DNA of 64,000 nt from Ehretia macrophylla (Eukaryota > Streptophyta > Magnoliopsida > Boraginales > Ehretiaceae), in contig CM075775.1 in NCBI GenBank assembly GCA_037974665.1, forward strand, positions 36,048,152 to 36,112,151. The letters are read 5' to 3'. Numbering within the stretch: position 1 is the first letter of the stretch; every line of letters begins with the position of its first letter. Below, one piece after another: positions 1 through 10,419 of this stretch. The notes beneath the pieces are model-generated. The model had not been told where the DNA came from, searched no databases, and worked only from the letters and a program-made list of their open reading frames with translations. The translations under genes were made by a program, and so were the position numbers.

Positions 1-1031
1 ATACTATACGCCGCGTAACTCCTTACGGATCAAAAGTTATGGGCACCGGAGCAACGGATACCTGGTCACAAGCCCCACGCCCTCTGTTTGCGGGCCCAGC
101 CTCTACGTGAAGCGAAGTTGTCTTGCACAAGGTGCCGTGAGATTCGGTAATAAAAATGTGATGTATTAGGTTATCGTCCTTTTCGCGGCTCACGATATAC
201 GATATGGGACGAAAAAACTGCGCAAAAGAAGAAAAGTATCCCGAAACTGATGAAAACTTTCGATTTTGGGCTCTGAAAATAGGCGCAGCGGAGCAAGCTA
301 GATTCCCACGTCGTAGATCTCTCGAAGAGCATTCCAACGGTATGCTGTGTGCCGCGTAACTCTTTACGGATCAAAAGTTATGAGCACCGGAGCGACGGAT
401 ACCTGGTCATAAGCCCCACGCCCTCTGTTTGCAGGCCTAGCCACTACGTGAAGTGAAGTTGTCTTGCCCAAGGTGTCATGTGATTCGGTAATAGAAATGT
501 AATGGATTAGATTGTCGTCCTTTTCGCGGTTCACGACGTACGATCCGGGAAGGAAAAATAGCACAAAAGAAGAAAAGTGTCCCAAAACTTATGAAAATGT
601 TTGATTTTGGGTCTCGAAAATAGGCTCAACCGAGCAGGCTAGGTGCCCCGATTGTAGAGCTCTCAGAGTGCTTTCCAACGGTATGTTGTGCGCCGCGTAA
701 CTCCTTACGGATCAAAAGTTATGGGCACTAGTGCGACGGATACCTAGTCACAAGCCCCACGCCCTCTGTTTGCGGGCTCAACCTCTACGTGAAGTGAAGT
801 TGTCTTGCCCAAGGTGCCATCTGATTCGGTAATAGAAATGTGATGGATTAGGTTGTCATCTTTTTCGCGGCTCACGACGTGCGATCCGGGACAGAAAAAT
901 AGCATAAAAGAAGAAAAGTGTACCAAAACTTATGAAAATGTTTGATTTTGGGCACCGAAAATAGGTGCAGCCAAGCAGGTTAGGTGCCCCCATCATAGAG
1001 CTCTCAGAGAGATTTCCAACGGTATGCTATG
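1..1031. repeat. Satellite array, left block (~3 monomers of 341 bp)
   Basis: Tandem head-to-tail repeat. The anchor GCCGCGTAAC (or a close variant) recurs at 10, 351 and 692, a spacing of 341 bp. Recognisable segments of each monomer, in order, are the anchor, GGATCAAAAGTTATGGGCAC, a GATACCTGGTCACAAGCCCC-like block, GTGAAGTTGTCTTGCCCAAG, GTGATGGATTAGGTTGTCGT, CACGACGTACGATCCGGGAC and a dyad AGCTCTC-N-GAGAGCT. The block stops inside a monomer at 1031, where element A is inserted. The same array resumes in phase at 35771. Copies differ at scattered positions, so this is a diverged satellite. I cannot name the family. Confidence 0.97.
1027..1031. other. Target-site duplication of element A, left copy (CTATG)
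   Basis: These five bases precede the LTR end TGTCACGCCC. The partner at 35771-35775 is CTGTG, one transition different. Uninterrupted monomers read GGTATGCTGTGCGCC at this spot, so CTGTG is the likely original target. Confidence 0.85.
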
Positions 1032-4000
1032 TGTCACGCCCCAACCCGACCTATAGAGGTTAGACTAGGGAGTGATCTAAACATTCAAGTCATTTCACGT
1101 ACTTAATCGTTCATGAAGGTTAACACTTAACGTTTAGCCTAACTCCACAAATCTTCCGAAAAACCGGCAGCATAACGACATTAATTGGGCTCTTGAGTTT
1201 AGCCTAATTCTCTAAACGCCTCGAAACCTTCAATCTCAATTTCATTTCCAACTAAGATTACTATTTATCACCAATCGAATCACCTACTAGTTATCTTGAA
1301 GTCTCGTTTGATTAACAACCTAGCATGATGACTATGTCTCGTTTGTTTGTCAATACTTGTTACAAAAGTACCTGTTGATCTTAGCTTACCAATGAGAACC
1401 TGCTTAAGATTGGATAGATTCATTTTACTTAATCCTTTACCTGATACTTCTTAAGCCTGCGATAGATACTAGCCAGAAGCGATAGCAAGAAAAACGACCG
1501 TTGGAGTGTCTATCTAGTTATGATCAGTACAAGCCAAAAATTAGACCCCAAATTACAATGGGGGTCATTTACAATACAACAACAAACAACATAAGAAATA
1601 GTCTTCAAGTAACATATCGTTCACAAAATGGCCATAGTCAAGTAAGGCACGTAGGGCAAGTAATCATTCCAAGGGATCATCAAAAGGCATGTTGTCCTCG
1701 GGTACCTGTTCCTGGTCTTCTTCACTTGAGATGATAAAAGAGGGTGAGTCCTTATGAACTAAGCGAGGGGGAACAAGAAATAAGTTTTGAAACTCTTTTT
1801 CTGGTTTAACTTATGAAAAACCTCTTTTTCCAAGCATGATATGACATATATCACAAGTAAGTACATAATGTAATATAAGAGTAAAAGAACACAATTACCC
1901 GACTTTTCTTCCCGAGATCCTCTAGGAACCAAGCGAGAGTACTTATACACATAGTAAAAAGGATACGGTGAGCTTTTGCTCTCAGTTCATTTCCAGTATC
2001 AGTTGTTGCGGCCGACTTAAATCATCCTCTTATCATGCCAAATGGGTGTACTCCGGATGTACCCCGAAATCCTACGACCCAACTCTCCGAGGAAGTCTAG
2101 CCCCCAAGCGAGAGAGGGAATTGGACAATGGTAGTCACGGTTGTACTGGCAAGCCCGATGCCGCCTGGTGTGCATGAACGCTACCACGCCAGAATGAAAG
2201 GTTGCAACCTTGTATGCAATGCACATTTATGACATTTAATATATCACATTAGGAGGACAACAAAGTAGGTTGCCTCCGAGCAGTCATAAGATTGCACATT
2301 GACAAGTAAACACGCGAGATACGATATGACAGGTAATTTCACTTGTAAAGCACATGGAATTATATGAGTATTAAATGGGCAGCCATGTAACGCATGTAAA
2401 TCAAGTCATATAACTCATTTCGAAGTTCACGTAATCAAATAATAAGGTCATACAACATGCAACGACGTCTACGTGGGACCGGGAGCAAGAAAGGCCTACT
2501 TGTCAACATGTAATCATCGGAACCACATTTAGGGCTATAAGGGCAACTACGGTCAGCCTACTAATCACATAATTAAACACGATATTCATAGGATCAACAC
2601 TTAGCGAGTATTCCTAGTCATTAGGGTTTCAATTCATACTCACCCGTGCGATTAAGCCCTAAGTTGTCACGTAATTAAACTCAAGCCATGCATTGATTAA
2701 TTAAAACACCCTCAAGCATTCAAAACAGTCCACACAACATCCAAGTGTCACAATCCCAAGAATTTAATACAACAAGAGAAGTTACAATACTTTTCAAAGC
2801 ATATCACTAGATGAAAGCCTCACTGCAATAGTCTGTTTTCTCACAATCATTGAGACAAGCAAACAATCTCCAATTCCAGTGAACAAATTGTAAAATTAAA
2901 GCTTAAGGAGTGAACTAAATCCAGAAACAAATCTCGAATCATTTGGAGTTCGGGTTCAGGATTTATAGCCCAAAACCATGAGACTACGCAAAACTGTCTA
3001 GATTTGTACACATTTCAATACTTGTCGTTTATGAGGATCTTAGGGTCAGATTTAGCCTTAGTATATTTCTGACAAAAATGTTCAGAACCGAAAATTCTAG
3101 CAGCATACCAAATTTCATTCATTTTGGATATCATTTACTAAGTCAAAACCGGTTCGTTCTACAAGGACAGTGAATCTGCCAAAACCTGCTTCATTTTCCC
3201 AGATTTTCCAGATTTGGACACCTTTCAATGTTTTGCCATTTTGGGGACTTTAGAATCAAAATTAGCTTTTTCCTATTTCTATGAAAAATTCTCAGAACTG
3301 GCAAAACTAGTCACCTACCAATTTTCACACATTTTTAACATCATTCACCTGGTCAAAATTTCTTCGCACCAACAAGTCAGAAGACTATCCTATACGCGAT
3401 TTCATCTATCATCACATTCTAGCCAAATATCTTGCCATGCATGTTTACAAAAGCTCATGTACACACATATATCACAAGTACAGAGGTAAAAATAGACATT
3501 TAAAGGCATGCATGTGGTTTTTAAAAGCTTTTCAAAGAAGTTTTAGCCCTCACCTTAGCAAGACAACAAAGAAGATGCACAAACTCTTGATGAAGCACAA
3601 TGTCGACCTTTTTCCTTGCTTAGCTGAGAGACAACTTGAGATTCTCTAATTTCCTAGCTTAGTAACCATGTTCTTAGTATGTGCAAGTGGCTAGAACAAA
3701 AAGAAAAAGAAATAGGAGCTATTAAACTTACCCTAGCCAAAATGAACTTGCATGTGTGTTTTTTTTTTTTTTTTGCAATCTAGCTTGCTTGGTCGAGCTC
3801 CTTAGCAGCTTGCATGTCTTGAAGAACCTTAGGATAATGAACTCAAGCTATGGAGAGTAGAATTTCAGCCAAGGCCGAGAGAGAGAGAAGAAATGAGAGA
3901 AAGAATGAGAGAAAGAATGAGAGAAAGAGAGAAAATGAGAGAAAGAATGAAAAGCTTGAGGAGTTGATGCATGTGTCGGCCTAGGGCCTTGAGAATTCTG

Positions 4001-4594
4001 AATTTGTGTCTTCAAGGAACATAATTTGAATCATCCTAGCATGGGCATTTGATTGTGTCGAGATTGGGGTGCATTGGGTAGGGTTTTGAGCCTTTTTTTT
4101 GTTTTGTGTCATAACTTGTCATAGAATGTCTAGGAATGTTAATAAATTATGCAATGCTAGTTCAATATGCAAATAGTGGTCGGCCAAGCTTGTGCAAGAA
4201 TCTGAATTTTTGACTTGGTTGAGCAATATAATATTATGTGTTTGGGATGTGCAAAAGAATAAGGAATAAAGAATAAAGAATGCTTAGCTTTTGGTGCAAT
4301 TTCGTCTTCTAATGAGTTAAATTAGCAATTTAATATTAGTTAGTGGAGTTTGTAGGATTAATTAATGATCTAGTGCTTCGTGTAAGATGCCTTCTTGATT
4401 AGCGTGTGGGCACCCTTACCTAGGTCTATGGCACACACTACGAGATAAGGTACGAACTACGAGACGAATGCACGTTTCCTAAGTAAATGCACGCAACCCT
4501 AAATGTATGCACGTAATTCAATGCAAGGCACACAAAATAAAACACGACTCTTAAACCTAGGTCAAGGCACACAAATCTAGGTTAGGGCCTCACA
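1032..4594 (-). repeat. Element A 3' LTR (3563 bp)
   Basis: Bounded by TGTCACGCCC on the left and GGGCCTCACA on the right (TGTGAGGCCC...GGGCGTGACA in coding sense). It aligns along its length with the three pieces of the 5' LTR at 18976-19052, 28571-29462 and 33185-35770. The first 77 bp are identical; later stretches differ by scattered substitutions and a few small indels, so the insertion is not recent. Internal landmarks are a poly-T run near 3757-3775, a GA-rich microsatellite at 3877-3949, conserved blocks near 1761 and 2104 shared with the LTRs of B and D, and degenerate GCACGTAA-like repeats near 4430-4590. No protein gene is supported inside it. Confidence 0.93.
3877..3949. repeat. 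GA-rich microsatellite in A 3' LTR
   Basis: Imperfect run of GAGAGA and GAGAAAGAAT units. The corresponding place in the 5' LTR is 35059-35123, with a different number of units. The reverse-complement CT-rich version lies in solo LTR C at 30329-30401. Confidence 0.9.
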
Positions 4595-4612
4595 TCCTCC
4601 CCTCCTTAAAAG
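4595..4612 (-). promoter_or_regulatory. Polypurine tract of element A
   Basis: Directly abuts the 3' LTR. On the coding strand it reads CTTTTAAGGAGGGGAGGA, the expected plus-strand primer. The equivalent tracts in B1, B2 and D have the same TTAAGGAGG-like core next to the LTR. Confidence 0.85.
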
Positions 4613-5460
4613 AATTTCGTCCCGAAATTCAATATCATCTTTGAAATAATGCTGGATACTGTTGCTCCATCTGGTCTCGCCTTTCCCACGTTGCTTCTTC
4701 AACTCATGATGATCCCACAACACTTTCACCATCGGTATAGATTTGTTGCGCAATTCTCGATCTTGCTGGTCTAGGATCCGAATGGTTTTCTCTTCATAAG
4801 ACAAGTTCTCCCGAAGCTGCAACGGCTCTGGTTCCAAGATATGCAATGGATCAGGATGATACTTCCGTAGCATTGAAACATGAAAGACGTCGTGAATATT
4901 GGAGAGGTTTTGGGGTAGTTCCAGGCGATACGCCAATTTGCCAACCTTCTTAACTATCTCAAATGGTCCTACAAACTTTGGGCTTAACTTTCCACCCTTG
5001 CCGTGTTTAATCAGTCCCCTCCGAGGTGATATCTTCAAGAACACCTTGTCGCTGACCTCAAACTCTAGACTCCATCTCCGTCAGTCTACATAACTTTTCT
5101 GGCTGCTTTGGGCGGTAAGCATCCGTTTCTGGATGAGGTGGACATTATCAACAGTCTTCATAAGTTCAGGTAGAAGGGTCGGGTCAAAAGTCTTCGTCTC
5201 ACCTACTTCATCCCAGTACATTGGGGATCGACACTTACGTCCATACAATGCCTCAAATGGGGCCATCCCGATAGTGGCTTGATAACTGTTATTATAAGCA
5301 AACTCCATTAGAGACAGATATTTCTCCCAACCTTTTTAGAAATCTAAAACACACGCCCTCAGCATATCCTCCAGAATATGAATAGTTCTCTCAGATTGTC
5401 CATCAGTCTGAGGGTGATAAGCCGTGCTGAAACTCAACTTCATTCCCAAAGCTTCTTGCA

Positions 5461-5598
5461 ATCTCTTCCAAAATCGGGAAGTAAAACGAGGATCCCTATC
5501 CGATACAATACTCACAGGCATCCCATGCAATCTCTTCCAAAATCGGGAAGTAAAACGAGGATCCCTATCCGATACAATACTCACAGGCATCCCATGCA
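5461..5598 (-). repeat. 69-bp tandem duplication in A integrase
   Basis: Positions 5461-5529 and 5530-5598 are identical. The unit is 23 codons, so the frame is kept. It covers the integrase core segment with SDRDPRF, so the second catalytic aspartate is present twice. Confidence 0.97.
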
Positions 5599-8114
5599 AT
5601 CTTACAATATCCGCCACATACATATCTTCCAATTTCTCAGGACTATCCTCCTTGTTCATCGGTAAGAAGTGTGCTGACTTAGTCAGTCTATCCACTATGA
5701 CCCAAACGGCGTCATGACCCTTTTGTGACCTGGGTAGGTCCATGACAAAGTCCATAGTTATATGTTCCCATTTCCATTGAAGAATCTCCAACGGCTGAAG
5801 TAAACCTGCTGGTCTTTGATGTTCTGCTTTGACTCTCTGGCAAGTCAAACACCATGCCACAAACTCTGCAATCTCTCTCTTCTTGTTATTCCACCAATAG
5901 TATTGCTTTAAATCCAAGTACATGTTTGTTCCGCCGGGGTGAATAGTATATCTTGAATTATGGGCTTCTTCAAGAATCTTCTTTTTCAGCTCTAGCTCAT
6001 TAGGAACACAAATCCGATCCCTAAACCTCCAAATACCATCATCATGAAACTTAAAATCTGTGTTGCTTTCTTTAATCTTCTGAAACTGTTGGTCCTTCTG
6101 TTGAGCCTCTCGCAATTCAGACAACAAGGTCGATTGAACTTATGTGGTGGCAAATAGTAACCCTTTTTGAGTCAATTGTGGTTTCCACAAGAATGCTTCC
6201 TCTAACAACTCCTGCACCTTAACTTCCAGTTTTGCCATGCTCGCTTTCCGACTTAAGGCATCTGCAACTACATTTGCTTTACCAGGCACATAATTGATTG
6301 TGCAGTTATAATCATCCAAAAGCTCCATCCACCGCCTTTGCCTCATGTTCAACTCCTTTTGTGAGAACAAGTATTTCAAGCACTTGTGATCAGTAAACAC
6401 CTCGAACTTGTTACCCCACAGATAGTGCCTCCATTTCTTGAGTGCAAACACAATAGCCGCTAACTCCAAATCATGCGTCGGGTAATTCAATTCATACGGC
6501 TTCGGTTTCCTAGAAGCATACGCAATCACTCTACCATTTTGCATCAACACACAACCCAGTCCTTCCTTCGAAGCATCGCTATAGATTACAAAACCTTGAC
6601 TCTTTTCAGGCAATGCAAGAACATGTGCAGTAGTCAATCTCTTCTTCAATTCTTGGAAGCTGTTCTCACACTTGTCATCCCACATGAACTTCGTTTTCTT
6701 TTGAGTGAGCTTTGTAAGCGGTCCTGCAATCTTTGAGAAATCCTTCACGAACCTCCGATAATTACCGGCTAGACCAAGAAAACTCTGAACCTCCGTAACA
6801 TTTTCCAACTTCTTCCAAGACATCACCGCTTCTATCTTTGCTGGATCTACCGCTATTCCCTCTTGGGATATCATATGCCCCAAAAATGCAATCTGCTGCA
6901 ACCAAAATTTGCATTTGTTAAACTTTGCATACAATTGATGCTCTCAAAGTTTCTGCAGTACCAATCGCAGATGTTGTTCATGTTCAATCTCGGATTTCGA
7001 GTATACCAAAATATCATCAATAAAGATCACCACAAATTGGTCCAAGTAGGGTTGAAACACCTTGTGCATCAGGTCCATAAAAGCTGCAGGGGCATTAGTT
7101 AGCCCAAATGGCATCACCACATATTCATAATGCCCATATCTCGTCCTAAAAGCCATTTTAGTCACGTCCTCCTTTTTGATCCACAACTGATAGTACCCTT
7201 GCCTCAAGTCGAGCTTCGAATACACTTTGGCTCCCTGAAGTTGATCAAACAACTCGTCGATCAGTGGAAGTGGGTATTTATTCTTGACAGTCACTTGGTT
7301 CAATCCTCGGTAATCGATGCATAGCCTCAACGCTCCGTCTTTCTTCCTTACAAATAGGACTGGTGTACCCCACGGAGAAGAACTTGGTTGAACAAACCCC
7401 TTCTTCAACAATCCTTGCAATTGGTCCTTCAATTCTTGTAGCTCGACTGGTGCCATACGATAGGGAGCTTTAGATATTGGCTGGGTGCCAGGCAGTAATT
7501 CTATAATGAACTCGATCTCCCGATTTGGGGGTAAACCGGGCAATTCTTCAGGAAACACATCCGCATAATCTTTAATCACTGGCATCTCCTCCAACTTAGC
7601 TTTGTCCGACGGCTTGTTGATGAGGTAAGCTAAGTATCCACTACATCCTTTCCTCAAGGACTTCACTGCTTTTGTAGATGAAATGATGGAACTCCCAGTG
7701 AAGTCTCTTCGACCCATTACCACCAATATTGGTTGACCAGGTATTTGAAATGTTACAATCTTCGTCCGGCAATCTAGTTGGGCATGATGCTTTGCCAACC
7801 AGTCCATCCCTAAAATGACTTCATAGTCTCGAAAGGGTAATACAATAAGATTGGTTGAGAATTCCCTATATTTAATTTGGATTTTACATGTTTTACAAGC
7901 TGAGCTAGTAACAAGTTTAGAACCCATCGGAGTACCAACTTCTACTTCGTAAGACAAACATACAACTCGTAGTTTCACACGTTGCACACATAGGGAGTAA
8001 TAAATGAATGAGTAGCACCCTAACAGGTTGATTCAGTATCAAGAATGTACCTTCAACAACAGCGGTTTCCTCTGGAAGCTCCTCGCACTCAATAGCGTAA
8101 GCTCGGGCCTGAAC

Positions 8115-8119
8115 TCTAG
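8115..8119. other. Target-site duplication of B1, left copy (TCTAG)
   Basis: TCTAG before TGTCACGCCC; the identical partner is 17614-17618. It ties the pol remnant at 8119 to the gag remnant at 17619 as one interrupted gene. Confidence 0.95.
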
Positions 8120-10393
8120 TGTCACGCCCCGACCCGACCCCGCAAAAGGCCAAGCCCGGACCCGACACACGGACGGAGTCTCCTCTGTACCGCGGACGAT
8201 CCGAAAACCCTAAAATCAATATAATACTTGCGAAAGCCATATAATAATCAAAACAAACCAACTTTCTTTAAAAACATACATTTCTTATTATCCAACTTTT
8301 CAAACCAAAATGATATGCTACTACACAAGTACTTATGCCACTAATCAATTCCATTAGCATGCATTTTCTTACTAGTCACAAGAGTATAAGTTACAACTTT
8401 ACATTCTTCCAACTTATACAACATAAGACCGTAGAGGCCTCAAACTAGAAAATACATACAAGGCCACAAGCCTCAAAATTAAACGACATCCAAGCAATAT
8501 ACATATCATGCAAGGCTCGCACAAAAATCTGGCAACCAACCACCAGCAAAGCAAAGAAGTGCAATCACGGGAACACCTCCACCTGTTCCTCCTCCTCAAT
8601 TACCTCGAGAGGGTCTGCTTCAACTACTCTTGTAAAAATATGGTATAGAAAGGAATGAGCAAAAACTATTGCTCAGCGAGGGCAATTGGTCTCAAGGACG
8701 GAGATGAGAGGAGTATGCAATGCAATTAGCCAAGCAATGTATACATATATCATACAGAGATATAATAAAGCCATCAACAAAGCAAGGCAAGCATTAAAGC
8801 TATAAACACTCATTCAAAGGATACGATACTCTTTTCACAAGCAACCCTCAAACACGAATTCGATGACGACGCGCCGGCCCAAACCACCTTATAACACCAA
8901 TTTGGAATACCCCGAAAGTATCCATCAACCTACGACCCAAATCTCCCTGGGAGGCAACCCAAGCGAGAAAGGGAATAGCAGCGGAGCTAGAGCAACCAAC
9001 ACTGGCAACCCAAGGCTACCAAGAGAGGCCCATCAGTCACGCGCGAGACACTATGCAATGCAAGACTCGATACAAGGCGATAAACAAGCGATAAAGCCAC
9101 ACGTGGGAGAATAACAAAGTAGGTTACTCTCGCACGCAATAGCAGCAATTGATAAGCAATTCAATCCAAAACAACTTAAACAAGTATTTCAAGTAATTCT
9201 AAGCATTCTATAGGCATAAAGACAAGAAAACACACAAAAACACAAATCGGCCCCAACTATCAAAACGCTACCATTTCCAAACGAGCCACGAGTTCTAGAA
9301 ACCGACTTCGCCAACCCTCCTAGGTCACCATAAGGCACGTCTAAAGACCCCGAAACCTTACTTTACCCTAGAACTCGCGCAAAGCCCTGATTTCCCCCTT
9401 TCTCATTTAAACTACAACTATAACAACCAAACACCCAACCAACGCCATAATCGCACCAAAAGTGCTTCCATGGCTTCCCGAAGCAATGCCAACACGCAAA
9501 ACGACAAAACGCTAAAGTCGACCAAAATGACCCCGACTTTCCCAAAGGCATAATTCTCGTTTTTTCCACTACGGAAACCACACATTTTAGCATTCTAGCG
9601 TACCTAGCACATTTCTACATCAACATAAAGCATAATAGCGCAACTTCAACGTTTCGAGGTTTTACTATTCATAAAACACTATTCAATTGACAATTTAATT
9701 TGCAATCACAACATTTAACCGCAGAAAATATTACAAAGCTATAAATACATGTTCTACAAATGCCAAAGAACATTCTAGAAGCATCAAATCGCTTTAAATA
9801 ACGATCTACGGACAAATCTCAAAATTGGCAAAGTTAACATACATAACGTATATATGCGCAAATAACATGCTTCCCTCACCTCAGGTACTCCCAGTCGCTA
9901 GGAAAACAACGCTAGTTGCCTCAGAAATCACCCCGCACGAGCTCACGCGAAGATTGAATGATTGGAAGTTGAAAGGTTTTTTTTTTCTCTCTTCAAAGCT
10001 CTCGGCCTTCTCCTCTGTTTTCAGCTGCAATTTCTTTTTTTTTTATTTTGCTTAGTTTTAGCTTATAAGGTGTTAAATGGTCAAAGGGTCAATGGTCCAA
10101 GGTCAAACTACTTAAAACTTGGTCAAAGAGCCTTATTTTGTGCATTTTAAAGCCATTTTAGCTAAGGTAAGATTAATTATAGCTAGCAACAATTAAAATA
10201 TAAAATTTAAGTAATCTAAATACTAGTTTCACTATTTGCTGAGGACTAGAAATCGTTCTCTAGCTATCGCTCCTTAAATGCAATGCACGTTGCGACGGCG
10301 AAAAAGTAACAATTAATTCACAAAGAATTTAAGGAAATAAAATTTTCAAAATAATAAACAAGGAATTTTCACATTCCGGGCTCGGGTATTACA
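8120..10393 (-). repeat. B1 3' LTR (2274 bp)
   Basis: Runs from TGTCACGCCC to GGGTATTACA. It matches 15335-17613 almost base for base. It holds the shared LTR blocks GCTCAGCGAGGG (near 8671) and CCAAGCGAGAAAGGG (near 8959), and a T-run region near 9979-10045 in which the two B1 LTRs differ in length. Plus-strand ORFs here are antisense to the element and are not treated as genes. Confidence 0.93.
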
Positions 10394-10411
10394 CCCTCTC
10401 CTCCTTAAAAC
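10394..10411 (-). promoter_or_regulatory. Polypurine tract of B1
   Basis: Purine-rich on the coding strand (TTTTAAGGAGGAGAGGGT), abutting the 3' LTR. In this position it is the expected primer for plus-strand DNA synthesis. Confidence 0.85.
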
Positions 10412-10419
10412 AATTGCGC

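Larger units (their letters stand above)
4577..8119 (-). pseudogene. Element A pol (PR-RT-RNase H-INT-chromodomain), decayed
   Basis: Remnant of the polyprotein downstream of gag. Coding starts at 8119, where B1 split it from gag. The protease lacks the segment with its catalytic DPG motif (junction near 8012-8018), and the frame shifts there and again near 7985-7995. RT follows at about 7570-6870 with [16 protein letters not shown] and the FIDD box at 7024-7013. RNase H lies at about 6630-6270 ([10 protein letters not shown]). Integrase has the [10 protein letters not shown] and CLTCQ zinc-binding parts and SDRDPRF, which is present twice because of a 69-bp duplication at 5461-5598. In-frame stops lie at 6944, 6140, 5336 and 5081. 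A one-base loss near 4704-4706 throws the chromodomain out of frame, so translation runs through the polypurine tract to a stop at 4577 inside the LTR; the family-type stop would be at 4635-4637. All main segments from 7987 down share one frame, so the family's gag-pol was a single ORF. Confidence 0.93.

Noticed and set aside
1880..1950. An upstream exon with a GTAATT donor that would join the acidic LTR frame
   Set aside because: A donor-like site is present in both A LTRs but joins the acidic frame in the wrong phase and is missing in C, so it was not annotated.
3214..3649. Plus-strand ORFs in the A LTR (also 34405-34826)
   Set aside because: They are antisense to the element, with AT-rich low-complexity composition; present in both A LTRs only because LTRs are duplicates.
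5378..5717. Plus-strand ORFs with an internal 23-residue repeat
   Set aside because: They are shadows of the integrase segment on the other strand; the repeat is the 69-bp duplication.
8863..9114. Plus-strand 83-codon ORF, similar in all four B LTRs (also 16072, 19841, 27070)
   Set aside because: It is antisense to the element and its length differs between copies (70-86 codons); similarity follows from LTR copying.
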